Source: Phytoseiulus persimilis
Lineage: Eukaryota; Arthropoda; Arachnida; Mesostigmata; Phytoseiidae
DNA length: 64,000 nucleotides
NCBI GenBank assembly: GCA_037576195.1
Contig: CM075103.1
Coordinates: 13,268,001-13,332,000 of the forward strand
Direction of reading: 5' to 3'
The notes beneath the pieces were generated by a model. It was not told the origin of the DNA and made no database searches. It saw nothing but the letters and a program-made list of their open reading frames with translations. Of the stretch, positions 51,571 to 61,579 are shown in pieces. Position numbers and translations under genes: made by a program. The first letter of the stretch is position 1. The number at the start of each line of letters is the position of its first letter.

Positions 51571-52149
51571 TGGAAAGAATTAACCCTGCTCCCCACAAGC
51601 TCTCCAGGCCTTTTTATTGGCAGCGAAACTCGTTCTCGCGACTCTGTCAAGTCTTCAGCCATAATGAGGTGCAAACACGTTGAAACTCGCGCCGCACGTG
51701 TCCGAGCTGCTATGCGAAAAAGATTCACGCTCAGTCTCGTTCCGAACTCGGAGATAGTCTTACGGACGCAATTCCAATCTGAGAAATTTTACCTCGTGCA
51801 ATCGATGAGTTCGTAATCGCGGTTCATGCAAATCGTGATCGATGACAGCATTCTCAGTGCCGACCATTTAACGCCCACAGACTCTCGACAACTCAGCATC
51901 GGTCGTTTGAAACCGTGCTTGGCAAGATGCTGCTCCAATATTGGCCTGTGGGTCAAATATGTTTTACCAGGGCCGTCATTGTTCTCCTTCCAGGCGGTCA
52001 TCATCCCTGGAATGAAGAGAGCTCTATTCGTACAAGCTTCATCACGACGAGACGACATCCACACTTATCTCAGTTGTGGGGGCCTTTTCAGGATTTGAGA
52101 GCAGGGCATGTCCTGCTCCTATGGGAACTCGAGACAGAATGAGGCTCCT

Positions 52150-52166
52150 GAATGAATGAATGAATG
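52150..52166. repeat. (GAAT)4 simple repeat
   Basis: Four GAAT units in tandem, just downstream of the 430-aa gene. Confidence 0.9.
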
Positions 52167-52484
52167 TGGACGGGCACCTCTCATAGGATGTGAGGCTGTG
52201 CCCTCTCCTCAAAGATCCAACAACAACCCGCGACTCAAATAACTGAGGAAGGATTTGAAGGATCGCCCAGTTTGGAAGATGCCTCATTGTCATACGCACG
52301 TTCAAAATCGAATCTTTCAGCCAACTCAAGTGTTTTCTGCAACCATCCGAGAAGGGACCTCACTTCGGCACTGAGGAAGAAAAACCCGTCTCGATCGGAA
52401 GCTCGGTGGTGGGTATCTTGGGACCCCGGTTAGCTAATCCGAGCCGACCCCGATCATGGAGATCAAGTCTGAATCGCTGACTCA

Positions 52485-54275
52485 CTACATCTGAAGGTAT
52501 TTCCCAAGAAACTGATACTGCTCGGTGAGAAACGTGGTGTCATCTTTGAGCAAGGGCACGAAGTGTTTCTTCAGTGCGTCCCTCACAGCAATGTGCTCCG
52601 GGTCGTTTGCGTCTGGAGAGCAGAAGTCGAGTTAAGTCTCCATCCTGCTGGAATTTGCCCTGGGCGCTCCCCGAGTTTTGTTCGTAACTCACACTTGGCT
52701 TGTAGATCGGCGGGCAGCTCCTCCAGGTCAGGGTTTGCGAACTGTATATCATCGATCTCTTTTTCATGTCCAGTCAGACCACGTATGCAAAAACTAGAAT
52801 CAAGATATCGAACGTTCGAAATGATTGAAACCAGTGCCACCTCCAATGGATATGTCTTTGATGGAGAAGTGAAGAAAAACTGGCTGGCTCCGACCGAACC
52901 TTTTCCGCCGTTCGTTCACTGTGGTTTCACATCCCACTCCAAGCGCCGTCACCCCTCCATAACAATAGCCTGGGACGTGGAAATAAGTGAACGTGAAGAT
53001 GGGCCTGGAATACGATTTTTCGGTCGGAGGAACCGCGACGCCATCTTCCATTCCGCTGGGAAGTTCTCACTTGGAGGAATATCTGCTCGCTAGGATCTGA
53101 CCGGGCCAGACTCCCAATCGCCGAAGAACACGCTAGATAGGTTCCACCCCTAGTGGGGTCCGCTCCATATGAAACGGATCGAACTACTGATGATGTCAAA
53201 AAACAGGTTACCGCTTCATCTCTATTTCCTCCATCGTAGGCGTCACCAAAAACAGCCCGTCGCGATTCATCTTCAGGGGATCGAAGCCCACCGGCGCAAG
53301 GAACCGCTCCAGCGAAGGCGGAGGCGGCTCTGGCTTTTGTTCATTGTTGCTCCACTGTTGGATCCTCTGGCGCATGAATTCAAAAAAGTCTTCTGAGACC
53401 GTCACCCACTGGTCTTCCCAAGCCACCTGGATCCTGTTTTCGAAATCAAGAAGCTTGGCGAGCCAAGGTCGATCCAACAGCACGAATCTACCTTCGAGCT
53501 CATTGAACACCTCAGTCTTGTCGTAAGTCGACATATAATAGTCGACCATCAACTTAATATCGTTTAGAGTCCGATGGTTGGCCTCTTCGAGGCCGCCGCG
53601 ACCCGCAATCATCCCATGCACATAAACGGATTGCGCTTTTATCCAGGTTGGTATTTCTGAGTCCGGAACTTCGATGGGCTCTCCAGTTGCCGTTAGAATA
53701 TTCGTGTATCCGCTCCTCCCGGGTTTCAAGACCAACTCTCTGGTCGCGCTCTCAAAAGCGAGTTCTTTGGACAACCTGTCCACGATTGACAACCACTCGT
53801 CAACGAGCGCAGGGGTGATCGGCACTGCCTTCACTTGCGACTCCCAAATGACCCAGTCACGCAGCACTTCGTCGAGAACTACTCGCTCGATTTGCTCCGC
53901 GGTCATTTCGGATTCTTTACCATTGCGCCTGACTTTGAGAGGCTTGAAGGCCACGAACTCGACCCTCAAATTCTCCAAGAGCATGCGTTTCAGGGAACCA
54001 TCACGTCTTCTCACCCGGAATGCTGGGTTCATTTTTTTCACTTCCGCGAATTCGATCTTGGGAGCACCGCCTCGAATAAGCTCAACGGAACTCGGAATCC
54101 GGGACGTGTCGAGGCCGAGCATCAAGGCACCAGCAGCGGCAGTGTATCCGAATAGTTTCAAAGGCCCGACTTCGACAACTCCGAGGCCGCCCAGTCGCAA
54201 GCGTCTCGGGTTCACCAACACTCCCAGAATGATACTCCAAAAAAATGCACGTAGTATGAACGTTTCATACTCCAT
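52485..54275 (-). CDS. Three-exon gene, 430-aa membrane-anchored protein of unknown family
   Basis: Exons on the minus strand are 54275-53212, 52793-52693 and 52612-52485. Donors are GCG/GTAACC and AAGT/GTGAGT; acceptors are TTGATTCTAG and TTCTGCTCTCCAG. Both junctions keep frame (codons for Arg and Tyr are split). The start is ATG at 54275, with an in-frame stop 15 codons upstream; the stop is TAG at 52485. Residues about 6-20 and 33-56 are hydrophobic and flank a basic loop (NPRRLRLGG), so an N-terminal membrane hairpin is likely. The remaining 370 residues are soluble and charged, with VPDSEIPTWIKAQSVYVHG, a QKPEPPPPS linker, and a helical C-terminus (EIDDIQFANPDLEELPADL, TEQYQFLGKYLQM). 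No family is recognised. The hairpin recalls the membrane part of ionotropic receptors, but there is no third membrane segment. A decayed copy lies just downstream. Confidence 0.85.
52794..53210 (-). other. Intron 1 of the 430-aa gene
   Basis: This 418-base intron spans 52794-53211. Open frames inside it on either strand are not protein-like, and phase agreement between the flanking exons leaves no need for another exon. Confidence 0.5.
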
Positions 54276-55331
54276 GGGGAGAGAGTGCAGGATTTTCGAA
54301 ACCTCAAGCTTCGTTCAACTTTCTGCTTTGTTATTTTCAGCTCAAAAAGATACTAATTGCCGACGAGAAACGCCCAATCGCAACTTGATCGAGCGCATCC
54401 CTCAGTTTTCAATATCGCTGATTCCGGGTGCTTCGGTGCCTCAGAATGACTGCAGCAAAAGTTTGTCCACGCATGCCTCTGTGCTTTCCCTCCGGTCTCC
54501 GACTCTGAGGGGAGACACGAAGCATACACTGTGGGTTTCTGGAGGATAGGTTCTGGCGAGGCAACTGTCTACCCCACCAACCCAAATCATGCTTCAGGGC
54601 AGGGTTCCGAAGCCATGAGATTGGCCTTTCTTGGTTTTGGTCTACCGGCAGCAAGTTTTAAGTCTCCTGATCGAAGCGAGAACCGCAATATTTGCGTCTT
54701 GCCTGCTCGGACTCGCAATATCCTGTACGGAACACGGTGATCACACACTTTGATGATAGGACTGCCGCGAGGCCCCATCAACCGCTATGCTAGGTCCATG
54801 CGTTCTCAGCTTAGCGACGGTCCCCGGCGCTGAAAGAGCTCTCCGCTGAGATCTCGGGCATGCTTCATTCTCATTGTCAATCTGGAACCAATCAGCACTG
54901 GAGCTGAACAACATTCTTAGATGAATCATGAAATTGCACGATTGTCCTCCAGCCACACTTATCCGAGCAGTAAGTCTGAGCAGCTGCAGTCCCACGATGT
55001 GGGAGCAAAGATAGTACGCGAAGGAAGTCTGAATTAGCGAAGCTCCAAGATCATTCTCGCTCTCCGAGCCAGGTTTCTGAAGATTTGCACTTCCACTACC
55101 AAGCCGGTTTCCGGAACGAATTGCTGAGGAACGGGCTCGAACCCTGACATCATCACCATGCAGTGGACGTAGAGTTGTGTGTTCCTTGAGGAGATAGTAA
55201 ATTGGACGATTGGCTCTTACCACTGAGCTCCTTATCCAATGAGGCGACGTTGAGGCGAACTACCCTCAAAGCGCTGGGAAACTCACCTTCGGAATGCCCG
55301 ACGCTCGGTACCCTCGTACGTTTCAGAGTTC
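54276..55331. other. Intergenic, possibly with a gene remnant
   Basis: A 160-codon minus-strand frame (54741-55223) includes a hydrophobic stretch, SFAYYLCSHIVGLQLLRL, and a protein-like patch, NFMIHLRMLFSSSADWFQID. Splice-like GTGAGT and GTAAGA words lie nearby. It might be an eroded receptor-type sequence or the 3' end of the upstream receptor gene; the sequence does not decide. Confidence 0.3.
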
Positions 55332-57161
55332 TCACAACAGGTGCTGCGCCTTCGTCCAGGCTGAAGCTCGAGCCGCGGCGATCCAAGGTTCCACAAACGA
55401 TGAAACTCGAATAGTCAGCTCAATGAAAGCTGTGATCAAATAATGAACGATTCCGAGCAGCAGATTTAGCACTGCCCTGAACTGGAATCCGATCGCGAGG
55501 CAAATCTCAATGCTGAGAGCTCCGACTGTCAGCAGAAAGCAAATCTCAATCGGACGTCGGATTTTCAGGAAACTTTCCATATCGAACCAATCCCTCGTAG
55601 TGCTGTACGAAACATATTCGTACGCGGGCTTCGCCATTTTCCCGAAAAGACGTTTATTGACTTCCGTCATATATTTCAGAGTCGACATCTCCATCGATCG
55701 CATCATTTTCCCACCGCGCTTCTGACTCGCCAAAAGGGATCGGACTTCGAGGATTTTCAGTCTCGCCGACGAAATTAGACCGTGTTCGATAATGCGGATG
55801 AAAGTTTTGCTCTTCTGAGTGGGGACCAAGGGTAGAGCACGAATTCTTCCGTCGAAGTAGCTAACCGTTTCAATCTTGAAGAAATGCGACGTTTCGACGA
55901 AACTCCTGAAAGGATGAAAGGGTCGCAAGGGTTTCTTGGCAGCACCCAGCATGTGGAAGGGGAAGTCACAGACGGGTGTATAGTCCAGAATGATGTTCAA
56001 AGACACCTCATGATAACAATACAGGTTCAGTTGGCAAGGGGTGATCGGGAACAAAGACGGCAGTTTGATCGTCGGGTCGAGGAACGACGACATCAGGGAA
56101 TTCGAGTTGAGGTGACCGATCAGGAAAATGAATGCAAGCGCCACGCAACCGACGATTGTGTCGGAATATCTTCTCGGAGCGAATCTCAGTTCCCGAACGG
56201 TTATGGCGCCCAGCGATACCTCGGCCGAGAACACGAGGGCCGATCGCTGCGCAATCAGAGACCATGAGACTGCGAGCAGGAGGAGAGTCGCCAGGACGAG
56301 GAACCAGACGGCAGGTTGGAAAGCTTTTCCCAATGCCGTGACATCAACACTAGCTAAGGGAATGAAGGAATAGCAATCGGAAGCTCCCGGCTCCAGCACA
56401 TTGAAACTAGATTTTGAAAGCAATCTCACACTATTGTCACTCTTCAATGCCTTCACGATGAGGTAGTGAGTTTCGACCCTCGTGGCGTTGCACCTGAATC
56501 TCAAGGTCCAGTCGACGAACAACGCGATAGAGAACGGTTGGAGATTCTCGGTGAGGCGCTCAACTTTACACATCGACGGCCCAGAGCCACAGGCTCTTAT
56601 TGATTTTGGAGCGTGCTGCCAAAAGATATGGTCCCGGTTCTCGAAGCACGACCAGCGCCGCAGATTCCTCCCCGACCATATTATAGTTGGGAGAGAGAAA
56701 ACCCCAGAGAACGACGCGTATGTCCTGTCAAAGTAATCAGTCCTGGTTAGGAGCAGGAACAAGAGCTTGTGACGAATGTTCTGCACGAAATCCGATTGGA
56801 AAAAATAGAAGTTCTTGTTACTCTCAGCTTGTGACAACACAACGACAATCCTTAGTGGCGTCGCTAAGGCTTGCCAGAGTTCGGAGTGGATCTGAACGCC
56901 GGGTAGCATCAGAGGCGCTTTTTGCTGCGACATTAAGGAAGCATTTGTTCTGAAACTTCCCTGGCTGAGGAAGCCGCCGAAGTCTAAAAGCAAAACGAAA
57001 CGAGTTCTCAATCCGCAGTGCCGAATGGCAGCCTCAGTTGTAGTAATCACGTCCATTTGGTACGCGAGCACATTATTTTCACTGAACTTCTGTAGCAAGC
57101 TCGAACCGCAACAGAGAGCTGATTGGAGCAAAACGAAGAATGCTCTGCACAGGTTCGTCAT
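55332..57161 (-). CDS. Intronless divergent ionotropic-receptor-like protein
   Basis: The minus-strand frame is open for 634 codons; I place the start at the 26th codon (57161) because a hydrophobic leader, MTNLCRAFFVLLQSALCCGS, follows. The 609-aa product has the layout of arthropod chemosensory ionotropic receptors: a long extracellular N-terminal part, a first membrane segment at about 284-304 (AVWFLVLATLLLLAVSWSLI), a degenerate pore region, and a second hydrophobic helix at 335-352 running into HLNSNSLMSSFLDP, as in the family's third membrane segment. A ligand-lobe region follows, then a last membrane segment near 540-565. These receptors are ligand-gated cation channels for odour, taste or other cues. 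The classical glutamate-binding Arg/Thr/Asp set is not evident, as in divergent clades. The last codons touch a GTGAGA, so a downstream exon cannot be excluded. Confidence 0.7.
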   Translation of the reverse strand: MTNLCRAFFVLLQSALCCGSSLLQKFSENNVLAYQMDVITTTEAAIRHCGLRTRFVLLLDFGGFLSQGSFRTNASLMSQQKAPLMLPGVQIHSELWQALATPLRIVVVLSQAESNKNFYFFQSDFVQNIRHKLLFLLLTRTDYFDRTYASFSGVFSLPTIIWSGRNLRRWSCFENRDHIFWQHAPKSIRACGSGPSMCKVERLTENLQPFSIALFVDWTLRFRCNATRVETHYLIVKALKSDNSVRLLSKSSFNVLEPGASDCYSFIPLASVDVTALGKAFQPAVWFLVLATLLLLAVSWSLIAQRSALVFSAEVSLGAITVRELRFAPRRYSDTIVGCVALAFIFLIGHLNSNSLMSSFLDPTIKLPSLFPITPCQLNLYCYHEVSLNIILDYTPVCDFPFHMLGAAKKPLRPFHPFRSFVETSHFFKIETVSYFDGRIRALPLVPTQKSKTFIRIIEHGLISSARLKILEVRSLLASQKRGGKMMRSMEMSTLKYMTEVNKRLFGKMAKPAYEYVSYSTTRDWFDMESFLKIRRPIEICFLLTVGALSIEICLAIGFQFRAVLNLLLGIVHYLITAFIELTIRVSSFVEPWIAAARASAWTKAQHLL

Positions 57162-57970
57162 TTGTGACTCTTTTGACTCTTCTGCAGTCGGAGTCAATTG
57201 CAGCCGATCCAGAGCGGTTCGAGGAGCGCCTCGCAAGAATCGATCTCCGGGCTCGGAATTATTAATGGGGTGCTCTCCCGGACGAGAGGCTCATCTCGAT
57301 CGAGGCGGATTCTTCGACTCGTTCGGAATCCCAAGCATGCCCACCAGTTGGGGCTCATGATATCATATTCTCGCGGCAACAACTTATTCATCACATCTCT
57401 GCTCAGGTCTCCCGCACGAAGCATAACTCAAGACGCTCGAGCTGCTTGATTCCTGTCAGTGATGTGTCGAAGAGTTCTTTGCTGCGCATTGTCACGCTCG
57501 AGCGGAGAGAACGAGATTCCCTATCAAAATCATCTTGCATTTTTCTAGTTCGCCCCGCGGCCTCTTGGCAACATTCGGAGTGCTAGCGGCTCAAAACAAT
57601 TATTGCGCGTGGGGATCTCTCACCCCGCTCCCCTCGGTCACCACACTTGGGAACCGCCACAGCAATACTGTCGGCTATGGTGACACGATCTCAGGGATGT
57701 TCCAACACTTCAGGTTTCCGATGGGCTTGGGAATTTCAGGGCAAACAATCGGTAAGATGAGCAGCGGTACCACCCACTGCTCCCTGCGGAACCCGCAGAC
57801 GGAAGCCTTTCCCTCGAACTCGATCGATTATTCTCACCAAGAGACCTCATGCTTCGGATTGAGAACTACCAGTTCCGGCCTGACTCCCCGTTCCCGTCTG
57901 CTGAGACTTGCATAAAGGCCACCAATAGGAACGCCATCGAATACTCAAAATTCAGCATCCGACGATAACG
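57162..57970. other. Divergent intergenic region between receptor-like and kinase genes
   Basis: About 810 bases separate two genes transcribed away from each other and must hold both promoters. No clear TATA element stands out. A 126-codon plus-strand frame (57535-57915) contains the heptapeptide TVGYGDT, which matches the potassium-channel selectivity filter, but the residues around it do not look like a pore helix. Confidence 0.4.
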
Positions 57971-59095
57971 ATGACCGATCCGCTGCCACCTGTGGACCCC
58001 TTCGGGGAGGCGGTCCGCGCGTTTTTCCAAAATAACGAAGCCGTCATTGCAACCCATGCAAGGGCCTGTCTCCTACAGTATCTCGAAGACGCCAACGAGA
58101 AGTTGGACAGGGCACTCAAAGCTGACAAATGTCCGAGAGAGACACTCGGAAATTACACAATCGTGGGTCTTCTGGGGGAAGGTGGCTACTCAGAGGTGCT
58201 CAAAGCAGTGCACAGGAATGGAACAACCGTTGCAATGAAAGTAACGGACAAACTCGCTTGCGAGAAAAAACCTGGCGCCATAGCCGGGGCGATCCGAGAG
58301 AGGAAGCTACTCACCGCGCTCAACTCCGACTTCATCACGAAAATGCTTTCTGCATTTCAGGACGATCACAACCTGTACCTTTGCATGGAGTTCGGTTACC
58401 ACGGCGATCTTCACTGTTTTGTTCTACTCGATGAATACATTTCGGAACGATTGGCCAAACTCATCGCCGCTCAAATTGTCCTCGCGCTCCAGTACCTGCA
58501 CGCTTGCTCCATCATCCACCGAGACTTGAAGCTGCCCAATATCATGCTGTTCAAAGACGGCGGCGTGAAATTGGGCGATTTCGGAATCGCGAAGAGGACT
58601 CGCGAGGTGACCTTCACTCTCAAAGGAACTGTACCTTATATAGCGCCTGAGATGATCCAGGACCGCGGCTATCATTTCTCCGTCGATTGGTGGGCATTCG
58701 GAGTCACTGTTTACGAACTACTGTATAAGGTCTATCCATTCTGTGAGAGAGAGGATCCCCCGAAAGCTCAGATCGAGGGTATCCTCTCCAAGGAGCTGGA
58801 AATTCCTCCCAGGACCGTCCCTGAGGACCAGGAAACTCCTCCCGAGTTCAGTGAAGAGTTACGCGATTTCCTGACCCGGCTGCTCGAGAGAGATCGCACA
58901 AGGCGGATTCGCGCCTACGAGATCAAGGGACATCCATGGTTCAAGGACGTCGATTTCGTAGCTCTGTTCTACAAGAGAATCCCATTACTTCCATGGCTGC
59001 CGCCACATTTAGATCCGGCAGAATGCACACCAGTGACTGACGTTAGCAGGAACCGGCAACTGTGTTCAGATCAAAAAGCTTTCAAGGGTTACTGA
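57971..59095 (+). CDS. Intronless AGC-family Ser/Thr protein kinase (PKA catalytic-like)
   Basis: This 374-aa protein has a complete kinase domain from about residue 62 to 338. The glycine-rich loop is GEGGYSEV, with its third glycine replaced. The ATP-binding lysine is Lys90 in VAMKV, the helix-C glutamate is Glu110, and the catalytic loop HRDLKLPN carries Asp185, Lys187 and Asn190. DFG is at 203-205, the activation-loop Thr lies in TFTLKGT, and IAPE is at 224-227. VDWWAFG, the Arg near RTRRI, and a C-lobe ending HPWFKDVDFVALFYKRI then PWLPP are the AGC/PKA pattern; PKA has RDLKPEN where this has RDLKLPN. An N-terminal amphipathic segment (LLQYLEDANEKLDRAL) resembles the A-helix of PKA. The C-terminal hydrophobic motif FxxF is not seen, and the tail is short. 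Activity is likely from the retained residues; substrate unknown. Lack of introns suggests a retrocopy or intron loss. Confidence 0.92.
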   Translation: MTDPLPPVDPFGEAVRAFFQNNEAVIATHARACLLQYLEDANEKLDRALKADKCPRETLGNYTIVGLLGEGGYSEVLKAVHRNGTTVAMKVTDKLACEKKPGAIAGAIRERKLLTALNSDFITKMLSAFQDDHNLYLCMEFGYHGDLHCFVLLDEYISERLAKLIAAQIVLALQYLHACSIIHRDLKLPNIMLFKDGGVKLGDFGIAKRTREVTFTLKGTVPYIAPEMIQDRGYHFSVDWWAFGVTVYELLYKVYPFCEREDPPKAQIEGILSKELEIPPRTVPEDQETPPEFSEELRDFLTRLLERDRTRRIRAYEIKGHPWFKDVDFVALFYKRIPLLPWLPPHLDPAECTPVTDVSRNRQLCSDQKAFKGY

Positions 59096-60689
59096 AATAT
59101 CAACGTTCAGAAGGAAATTGAGCACCGAAAGAAGATGGTTAACCTTTGGAGCTCGTCCTTGTCATTGGATGTGGAGAAAGGATCGACCGCTGAAATTAGC
59201 TCGCGCATTCATTCCTGGATGAGTAGGAACGACTTTGCCCCTGGTCCAAGTCTGGAATCCTCTCTCCTACAATGGGTCGGAGCCACGGTACTCAATCACA
59301 TGTTGTACTACAAAGACTGCAGACTCTCGACCGTTTGCCCACTCGAGCCTACGACGATGGTTTGGCTTCCAATAAATTTTTGAAAGGTGTTCATGCAGGC
59401 CACTCCTGAATTCTTGGCATCATACTCCGAGAAAGGTTCAGGGACCCTCTTGGAGTGAGTCGCTGTGAAGTGATTCGTCCGGAAATTCGCGGTGATTCTT
59501 CCAGGGAGTGTTTCTCTGGCTGAATTTCTTGGAACCGTTCGAGAAATTCGTTCTGATTGGGCTCCTCAGAACGCAGGGGCATACCTCAGAAATGGGTCGT
59601 TTCGATGAGAATTCCGCAGGAGTCCCTGGTAATTCAATGGCTGAGCCAAAAAATTTGGCACTCTCGGCTGAACACCAGGCGGAGATTGCGCCTCATTCTT
59701 CGACCTGGAGAAGACGATACCACGACTGCTGAAAGATGCTCGATGGGAAATACGGCTCCGCCGGAACGCGACCAACTTGGACTCTCTCCCGTGTAGCTGG
59801 AAAGTTCGGAGTTGAGTTCCAATCGTTCCCCGTTGTGCCACAGGGAGCTGCATAGTTCCGGAGGAGGTTCCCGGGGAGGACATACGTTGTCTAATCCGTA
59901 CTCCCTTTCTCCCTCACTCATTCCAACGAGAACCTCTCCTGGAAACGCTCATTCGCCTTGGGGTTCATTCCCGGAAAGGTTTCACCTTTCGGATGGCCGT
60001 GACCCATGGACTTCTCAGTCGTTCTGATCTTACTGCGGGCACGAAGATACTCTCGGAAAGGGTCGTTCCCATATGAGGAGAGGTCTGGAGAGCGCCTTCA
60101 GAGTGGGTCTCTTGGATCCAACTCCGGTAGGAGTTTTGGGAAAGCTGCTCGCGGGAAACGTTCTGATCACAATCCTGTGAAAAAGTCGGATACACTGACG
60201 CTAAACTCACTCACGAGGTAACGGCTTCAGCACATATCCCATTCGTGTCCGGAACAGATGACATCCAGAGGGCGGTGGGGCACGGAGAGCTCCCAGTCGA
60301 GAAAATGGAGCCTGGTGAGATGAATCGCTGAAGGTATACGTGCTCCTTCTCTGGAGAAACCAGACCAAGGTGTTGGAGAGTCTACCGAGACGATCTCTTC
60401 AGAAGCTCTGGCGACTGATTTCAGATGTATCTTCACCTCATTCGCTTCAGAATGGTGTGTCGTATCGTGTTGGCGAACGAGTTGAGGCTCTTCCACCAAG
60501 CGATGAATGTGTAGCAGAGCGAGCCTGGCTCAATCTGACGGTTTCAGCACTGTACCCACGTTCCGTATGCAATTTGTTCTCCATGGAGCATCACGGAACC
60601 CGGAAAGTATCGAACGACTCTGACGACCTCTCGGACAAGGTTTGATCCACTCGAACGGACTGGTACTCCATTCTCTGCGCGAATTAATA
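59096..60689. other. No supported gene downstream of the kinase
   Basis: Open frames are short and unlike the kinase or receptor genes. No AATAAA was noticed close to the kinase stop. Several Pro/Ser-rich frames on both strands lack splice support. Confidence 0.35.
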
Positions 60690-61110
60690 ATTTCATGAAC
60701 TTCGTGTTTTCCATCAATTTGGTATTTTCCATGCACTTCGTATTTTTCCTGAAGTTCGTATTTCTCCTGGAATTCTCATTTTTCCTGAATTTCGTTCTCT
60801 TCCTGAATTTCGTATCTTCTATGAATTTCGCATTTTCCATGAATTTCCCATCTCTCATGTATTTCGTTTTCTCCATGAATTTTCCATCTCTCATGTGTTT
60901 CGTATTTCTCATGAATTTTCCATCTCCCATGTATTTCGTATTTCTCATCTCTCATGTGGTTCGTATTCTCCATGAATCCCGTATTTTTCTTGGATTTCGT
61001 ATTCTTCATCATTCTTGTATTTTTTGAGATCTTCATGTATTTATATCTCGAATCAAGAATCGCGTTTATCTCGAATCGAGAACAGCGCGTATCTCGATTT
61101 ACCTCAAGTC
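60690..61110. repeat. Degenerate 18-bp minisatellite with a short 23-bp tail repeat
   Basis: About 18 diverged copies of ATGAATTTCGTATTTTCC (18 bases) run from about 60690 to 61035. They are followed by two and a half copies of an ATCTCGAATCRAGAA unit with a 23-base period up to about 61100. Because 18 is six codons, the array stays open on both strands: plus frames read MNFVFS-type repeats, minus frames read KYMRDGKFMEN-type repeats. This explains the 110-134-codon open frames here, which I do not call genes. Confidence 0.85.
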
Positions 61111-61228
61111 CGAGCCCGGACAGCCCGATACCAGGCGAATTCAAAATGAGAAGAGCTCCCAGTTAGAATGCGACTTGAGGGAAGTCATTAGCTGATTTCC
61201 CTAGGTCATCTGATTAGTCCTCCCCACA

Positions 61229-61579
61229 ATGAGCTCGCTACATGCCAGCGGTTCCAAGAATTGGCCTTCATCCCCTAGGATCCAGGGTAATTCCGTTTCC
61301 AGCAAGAAGCCCAGAGAAATCCAGTTCAGCAACAAGAGCAAGATCATAAACTTCAGCAACAAGAGCAAGATCATAAACTTCAGCAACAGCCTGAACCCGA
61401 GCTCCGCACCAAGCGGTTCAACCAGCACTGGGGAAGCAACAGCAGGAGAACCAGCAGCAATGGCGTACGGGAAACTCCAGGAAACAGTATTCTCAGGGAA
61501 TCCTTGTTCTATCAGAGGTGTTCGCCACCCGAGAAATCGGTCGAGTGAGGTTTTAGTTCCAAGAGACATCGATGATTGA
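61229..61579 (+). other. Open frame containing the 27-bp repeat, coding status unclear
   Basis: The 116-codon plus-strand frame begins MSSLHASGSKNWPSSPRIQG and is Ser/Asn-rich. The opposite strand is open for 141 codons with a hydrophobic core supplied by the same repeat. No splice sites, signal peptide or homology favour either. Confidence 0.2.
61325..61387. repeat. 27-bp tandem repeat, 2.3 copies
   Basis: Two identical 27-base units (61325-61351, 61352-61378) and the first nine bases of a third. In the plus frame they read NFSNKSKII; on the minus strand they read a leucine-rich LLLKFMILL. Lack of divergence implies a recent duplication. Confidence 0.9.

Noticed and set aside
60695..61027. 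110-codon plus-strand frame of MNFVFS-type repeats
   Set aside because: Explained by the 18-bp minisatellite, whose unit keeps several frames open.
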